This document shows, one piece after another, positions 5,486 through 11,553 of a DNA stretch of 11,553 nt; the first letter of the stretch is position 1, and every line of letters begins with the position of its first letter. The stretch is taken from the NCBI GenBank assembly GCA_019312705.1, contig JAFDCW010000164.1, forward strand, positions 1 to 11,553. Reading direction: 5' to 3'. A program made the translations under genes and the position numbers. The notes under the pieces were generated by a model. The model did not search any database and was not told the origin of the DNA. It was given only the letters and a program-made list of their open reading frames with translations. The stretch is from Deltaproteobacteria bacterium (GTDB taxonomy: Bacteria > Myxococcota > Polyangia > Polyangiales > B10-G4).

Positions 5486-7570
5486 ATGACTGAGGAAGAG
5501 CGACTCCAGGAAAGGGTGAGGGAGCTCGAGGCACGCCTCGAGACGGCCAGCGACAGCGACGACCATCTGCGCTTTTTGGAAAGCATGGACAGAATTGAGG
5601 CCGCCATCCGCGGCGCCTTGAGTCAGAGGTCCATGCTGAGTGACGTGCTCGACGTCACCCTCGACGTCCTCGGTGTCGACCGGGCATGGCTGCTCTACCC
5701 CTGCGACCCCTCGACGCCGACCTACCAGATTCCGATGGAGCGAACTCGCCCCGAGTACCCAGGCGCGGGTATGACCGAAGAGGATGTTCCAACGGAGCCG
5801 ATGGTCTTCGAGCTCTTCCAGAACGCGCTCAGCTCTGCTGCCCCGATCTTCCTCGATCGCGCGCGCATCGAACGGGATATGCAGGTCGCTGAGCGCTTCG
5901 GAATACGCGGTCAAATACTCTCGGCGATTCACCCCCCGGTCGGGGAGCCGTGGGTCTTCGGTGTGCACTACTGCGCGGCCGAGGATCCCGACCCAAGCGC
6001 CCTCGACATGCGCATCTTCGAGGGCATCGGCAGACGACTCGCGGATGCGCTCAGCGTGTGGCTGACCCTCGAGGAGCTGCGCCGCAGCGAAGCGCGTTGG
6101 CGCGAGCTCATCGACCACGCGCCCGAAGCGATACTGGTCCTCGAGGCTGATGGTCTCGAGGTGCTGGATGGCAACCCGGCGGCCGAGAGGCTCTTCGGCC
6201 TGAGCTTCGACCAGCTCCTCGGTCAGTCCCTCGATGCGCTCTCGGCCTCCGCGCCGGACGATGCGGCCACGGTCCGTGACAGGATCAGGGAGGCGGTGGT
6301 GACCGCGACCAGGGACGGCCGGGCGGCCACCATCGAGCTCGCATGCGCCGCCGAAAATGGCGGGGTGACGCCCTGCGAGGCCCGCTTCTCCCTCTTTCCT
6401 GCCGAAGACAAGCCCCGAGTTCGCTGCACCCTGGTGGACATCAAGGAGCGCCAGCAGATGGAGACGCAGCTGCGCCAGGCCCAAGCTGTCGAAGCGGTCG
6501 GCCTCCTCGCCGGAGGCGTCGCCCACGACTTCAACAACCTCCTGACCGTAATCCTCGGCAACGCCCAGATCCTTCAGAAGCAGGCAGGGGGCAAGGAGGC
6601 CGGAGCCGAGCTGGCCGACATCCGGCGGGCCGCGGAGCAGGCCGGAGCCCTCACCAGTCAGCTTTTGCACTTCGGACGGGGCACCGTGCCGCAACCGCAG
6701 CACCTGAGGTTCAGCGATGCCATCGCTCCGCTGCGACGCCTGCTCGAGTCCTTCGTGGGTGAAAACCGCGAACTCCACCTCGACCTCGAAGCCACCGGCG
6801 CCGGCCGCGTCGACCCGAGCCAGCTCCAGCAGGTGGTGGCAAACTTGGTCATCAACGCTCGTGACGCCATCACCGACGGCGGCGTCATCCGGGTGGAGAC
6901 TCGAGACGTGGCGGCGTCGGATTTCATCGAGTCGGGGCGCGCGATATCCCTGGTCGTCGTCGATCGTGGCGACGGTATGGACCAGGCGACGCTGGATCAC
7001 ATTTTCGATCCGTTCTACACGACCAAGGCCCACGGCACGGGGCTCGGACTTCCCACGGTGAAGCGCATCGTCGAAGAGTGGGGCGGCACGGTGACGGTCG
7101 AGAGCGAGCTAGGCGCGGGGACACGGGTGACCGTAGAGGTCCCTGCCGCAGAAGAAGCGCCCGTGGCTTCCAAAGGCCGCATCACGGCGCTTCCCGCGGA
7201 GGGCCGGGGCCAGCGGGTCCTCCTGATCGAGGACGACGTGGCGACGCGGCGAATCGTCAGCCGCATCCTGAGAGAGCACGGCTATGCCCTCGTCGAATCA
7301 CGCAGCGCAGCCGAGGCGATGGCGCGATTCGTCGAAGACCCGAAAGCATTCAACCTCGTCGTCACAGACGTCGTCCTCTCGGATGGCAGCGGCATCGAGC
7401 TCGCTCGGAACATCGCCGCGGTGCGCCCGGAGCTGCCGATCCTCTGCGTCTCGGGGTACTCCCCAACCTCTCCGATTGCGCGCGCGATCGATGACGGGAT
7501 CGTCGAGTTCCTCCCAAAGCCTTTTCTACCGGACGAACTCCTCGAGCGAGTCGCCCGTCTCATTCTCTAG
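5486..7570 (+). CDS. Soluble hybrid sensor histidine kinase (GAF-PAS-HisKA-HATPase-REC)
   Basis: The 694-residue protein has these domains in order. A short acidic coiled coil (1-40) is followed by a GAF-like sensor (about 35-190) with WLLYP and WVFGVHYCAA strands. A PAS domain (about 200-320) contains LIDHAPEAILVLEADGLEVLDGNPAAERLFG. The HisKA H-box is LAGGVAHDFNNLLTVILGNA, with phospho-acceptor His347. The ATPase has an N box (NLVINARDA, Asn457), a G1 box (DRGDGMD, 493-499), an F box (IFDPFYTTK) and a G2 box (GTGLGL, 517-522). The receiver (about 575-694) has acidic residues E582/D583/D584, phospho-acceptor Asp628, Ser656 and Lys678. No transmembrane segment is seen, so it should sense a cytoplasmic signal. 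The HDFNN H-box is common in kinases that carry a C-terminal receiver. All catalytic residues are present. No partner regulator lies nearby, so it is probably an orphan that passes phosphate through a distant phosphotransfer protein or uses REC to control itself. Confidence 0.95.
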   Translation: MTEEERLQERVRELEARLETASDSDDHLRFLESMDRIEAAIRGALSQRSMLSDVLDVTLDVLGVDRAWLLYPCDPSTPTYQIPMERTRPEYPGAGMTEEDVPTEPMVFELFQNALSSAAPIFLDRARIERDMQVAERFGIRGQILSAIHPPVGEPWVFGVHYCAAEDPDPSALDMRIFEGIGRRLADALSVWLTLEELRRSEARWRELIDHAPEAILVLEADGLEVLDGNPAAERLFGLSFDQLLGQSLDALSASAPDDAATVRDRIREAVVTATRDGRAATIELACAAENGGVTPCEARFSLFPAEDKPRVRCTLVDIKERQQMETQLRQAQAVEAVGLLAGGVAHDFNNLLTVILGNAQILQKQAGGKEAGAELADIRRAAEQAGALTSQLLHFGRGTVPQPQHLRFSDAIAPLRRLLESFVGENRELHLDLEATGAGRVDPSQLQQVVANLVINARDAITDGGVIRVETRDVAASDFIESGRAISLVVVDRGDGMDQATLDHIFDPFYTTKAHGTGLGLPTVKRIVEEWGGTVTVESELGAGTRVTVEVPAAEEAPVASKGRITALPAEGRGQRVLLIEDDVATRRIVSRILREHGYALVESRSAAEAMARFVEDPKAFNLVVTDVVLSDGSGIELARNIAAVRPELPILCVSGYSPTSPIARAIDDGIVEFLPKPFLPDELLERVARLIL

Positions 7571-7839
7571 CGAGGAAAGACGGCCCCAGGGGACTTCGTG
7601 TGCTGTCGGCCGACCACCCGAGCGACAGTGCATTGTGCGACGGCCACAGGGAGGGCGCGCGGCGAATTGCACACGGGGGACGCGCTCCTGACCTTTTGGG
7701 GGTTCGTCGCCGAGGCGGCCGGCGCAGGAGCGGAGGGATGTCGCCTATCTGCAGCTACGGAGCTTCGCGACGGGCGAACCCGATGACGCGCAGAGTTCAC
7801 ATCATCGAGGCCTTCCGGGAGGGTCCTGGGCCGGGGGCC

Positions 7840-7888
7840 CCACGCGTGCCAAACGGCTCCCCGCCCATCCTCCGTTTGGCGCGCGTGG
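7840..7888. repeat. Large inverted repeat, 17-bp stem and 15-base loop
   Basis: CCACGCGTGCCAAACGG (7840-7856) is complementary to CCGTTTGGCGCGCGTGG (7872-7888) over 17 positions. The single exception is T7847 opposite G7881, which pairs as G-U in RNA. The loop is C-rich (7857-7871). No T-run follows, so a classic intrinsic terminator is not supported, although the stem is long enough to act as a pause or rho-linked 3' end. It could equally be a transcribed RNA structure or part of a REP-like element. Confidence 0.6.
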
Positions 7889-7894
7889 AGAGGC

Positions 7895-7957
7895 GGCCTT
7901 GCGCGAGCGCCCGCCAAGACCCCTCGGATCACGGCTAGCGCTCGCAACTGCAAGGCC
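7895..7957. repeat. Second inverted repeat, 8+8 bp stem with a 4-base bulge
   Basis: GGCCTTGC (7895-7902) pairs with GCAAGGCC (7950-7957). GCGAGCGC (7903-7910) pairs with GCGCTCGC (7938-7945). The only break is a 4-base bulge, AACT (7946-7949), on the 3' side. The loop is 27 bases. It begins six bases after the first hairpin ends, so the two may fold as one unit. Confidence 0.5.
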
Positions 7958-7970
7958 TCGCCCAAACCGC

Positions 7971-8004
7971 GCCCAAATCGCCAACCCGCCCAAATCGCCA
8001 ACCC
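7971..8004 (+). repeat. 17-bp tandem direct repeat upstream of the J-domain gene
   Basis: GCCCAAATCGCCAACCC occurs twice back to back (7971-7987 and 7988-8004) with no mismatch. A diverged partial copy, GCCCAAACCGC, precedes it (7960-7970, 10 of 11 bases), and GCCC of a further copy follows (8005-8008). It ends 37 bases before the ATG at 8042. It could be a cluster of protein-binding sites or a recent slippage duplication. Confidence 0.65.
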
Positions 8005-8041
8005 GCCCTACGTCGAAAACTTGGCGACTCGTTCCCTGCCC

Positions 8042-8989
8042 ATGTACCCGTGGAGGTACGTGGACCGACTTCCATCCGCCACATCCCTATCGCGCGCCCT
8101 CTTGGCCCTTCGTCGCGCTGAAGCGACTGGGGTCCTCTTGGTGCGGTCGGATAGGCGGGAGGCGAGGTTGGCCATCGTCGAAGGGGTTCCCCGGGCTGCA
8201 GCCACGCCAGAGTCTGGGGATACGCTCGGGGACCTGTTGAGTCGCCAGGGGTTGCTCGATGGCGTTGCCCACGCGAAGGCCCTCGGCGTCGCGGCGCCGG
8301 TGGGGCCCGTCGGCAGGTGGCTCGTCGATGTGGGGGCGGCGAGCCGGGAAGCGGTGGAAGGAGTACTCGAAGAGCAGCTCACAGACCGCGTCGTGGCCAT
8401 GCTCGCGTGGCCCAGCGCGGAACTGCGCTTTCGAGCGGGGCTCGCGGACGTCGGAGTGGCCCACGTGATCCAGGCCCGGGAGCCGGCCGACCTCGTGCTG
8501 GCCGCGTTGCGGAGCGTCGTCGCCGAAGTGCCCGTCGTGCGCGCCAGGAAGCGCCTCGGGGACGGGCTGCTGGTGCTCACTCGCCTCGGCCGCTCGCTCA
8601 CCGAGGCTGCGACTCTCGACAAGGAAGAGCGGGCGATGCTGCCGCTCCTCGAGGAGGGGGCGCCGGTTGATGTCGTCCTCGCCGCCGCGGGCTCGAGCCC
8701 CCGGGCCATCCGTGCCCTCTACGCGCTGTGGCTCCTGTCTGCGGTTTCAGCGCCGACGGCCGGGCGCCGCTACTCCGTCTTGCTCCGCAAGCAAAGGCAG
8801 CTTCGGCGCGCAGCCGGCGCCACCCACCTCCTCGACCTGCCCCACGACGCCGACGCTCCGGCGGCCCGTCGGGCCCTCCGGCGCTTGGCCGGAGACGTGC
8901 ACCCCGACCGCTTCGCTGCCGGCGAAGCGCCGGCGGTGAAGCGCGCGAGCGAAGAGGTGATGGCTGCCCTGGTGGCCGCCGAACGCCGG

Positions 8990-9004
<15 letters not shown>
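8042..9004 (+). CDS. DUF4388-like (PatA N-terminal-type) protein with C-terminal J domain
   Basis: The product is 320 residues from ATG 8042. A TTG at 8021 would add seven residues; neither start has a clear ribosome site. Residues ~8-65 (LSRALLALRRAEATGVLLVRSDRREARLAIVEGVPRAA, shown in part) have the pattern of DUF4388/PatA-like domains, which are found in regulatory proteins of deltaproteobacteria. A helical middle (about 65-230) resembles the companion region of GspE/PilB-N type, with GDTLGDLLSRQGLL and VEGVLEEQLTDRVVAML. The C-terminus (about 258-320) is J-domain-like: ARRALRRLAGDVHPDRFAA contains the HPD tripeptide (287-289) needed in DnaJ proteins to stimulate Hsp70 ATPase. There is no Gly/Phe or zinc-finger region, so this is a class-III-type J protein. 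No membrane segment is visible. Its 3' end overlaps the convergent lipoprotein gene by 15 bases. The J domain is more certain than the rest. Confidence 0.85.

Positions 9005-11553
<2,549 letters not shown>

Larger units (their letters stand above)
7571..8041. other. Structured intergenic region without a convincing gene
   Basis: About 470 bases separate the kinase stop from the next likely start. Small open frames exist on both strands (for example 7600-7938 plus and 7567-8001 minus), but they are Arg/Pro/Gly-rich, overlap each other and show no domain or ribosome site. The first ~230 bases hold only a 10-bp palindrome, GTCGGCCGAC at 7605-7614, and no other clear signal. The last ~200 bases are dense with structure: two large neighbouring inverted repeats (7840-7888 and 7895-7957), a 17-bp tandem repeat (7971-8004), and a 7-bp inverted repeat TCGCCAA (7995-8001)/TTGGCGA (8021-8027). 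This could be an RNA leader, a small RNA, a terminator pair or the remains of a repeat element. Confidence 0.6.

Noticed and set aside
5228..7033. 601-codon open frame antisense to the lipoprotein end and the hybrid kinase
   Set aside because: The plus strand carries every kinase motif in order; the antisense product is charged low-complexity sequence with no domain and no ribosome site, typical of GC-rich shadow frames.

Overview
High-GC window, probably chromosomal DNA of a Myxococcota-type (former deltaproteobacterial) bacterium. This placement is inferred from gene types: a DUF4388-like/J-domain fusion, an AgmX/PglI-like C-terminal domain on a lipoprotein, a soluble hybrid histidine kinase and a two-domain AraC-type regulator. 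No rRNA, tRNA, CRISPR array, transposase, phage gene or plasmid gene was seen.

Layout. (1) 1-1067, minus strand: a two-gene unit. A strong AGGAGG precedes a short stand-alone 2-oxoacid dehydrogenase acyltransferase (E2-type) domain. Its stop overlaps (ATGA) the start of an unrecognised propeller-like protein that runs off the left edge. (2) 1096-1992, plus: a divergent AraC-type regulator whose true start is probably inside the longest reading frame; two 21-bp-spaced direct repeats lie in that interval. (3) 2160-3512, plus: a DadA/PuuB-like FAD amine or amino-acid oxidase. (4) 3603-5324, plus: a large lipoprotein of unknown function. (5) 5486-7570, plus: a cytoplasmic GAF-PAS-HisKA-HATPase-REC hybrid kinase. 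(6) 7571-8041: about 470 bases without a convincing gene, containing two large adjacent inverted repeats and a 17-bp tandem repeat. (7) 8042-9004, plus: DUF4388-like protein ending in a J domain with HPD. (8) 8990-11553, minus: a convergent lipoprotein, open at the right edge, combining PQQ-type propeller repeats, HEAT-like helices, an Ala-rich coiled segment, an AgmX/PglI-like domain and a (PDQQQ)n/(PE)n tail.

How the genes fit together. Each block looks like its own transcription unit; only the acyltransferase and propeller-like genes are clearly coupled, and they may be controlled by the divergent AraC-type protein. The kinase has no adjacent DNA-binding regulator. I see no obvious defence or mobile system. 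The features least explained by known families are the composite envelope lipoprotein at the right end, the structured non-coding interval upstream of the J-domain gene, and the shortened acyltransferase coupled to the unknown propeller-like protein.
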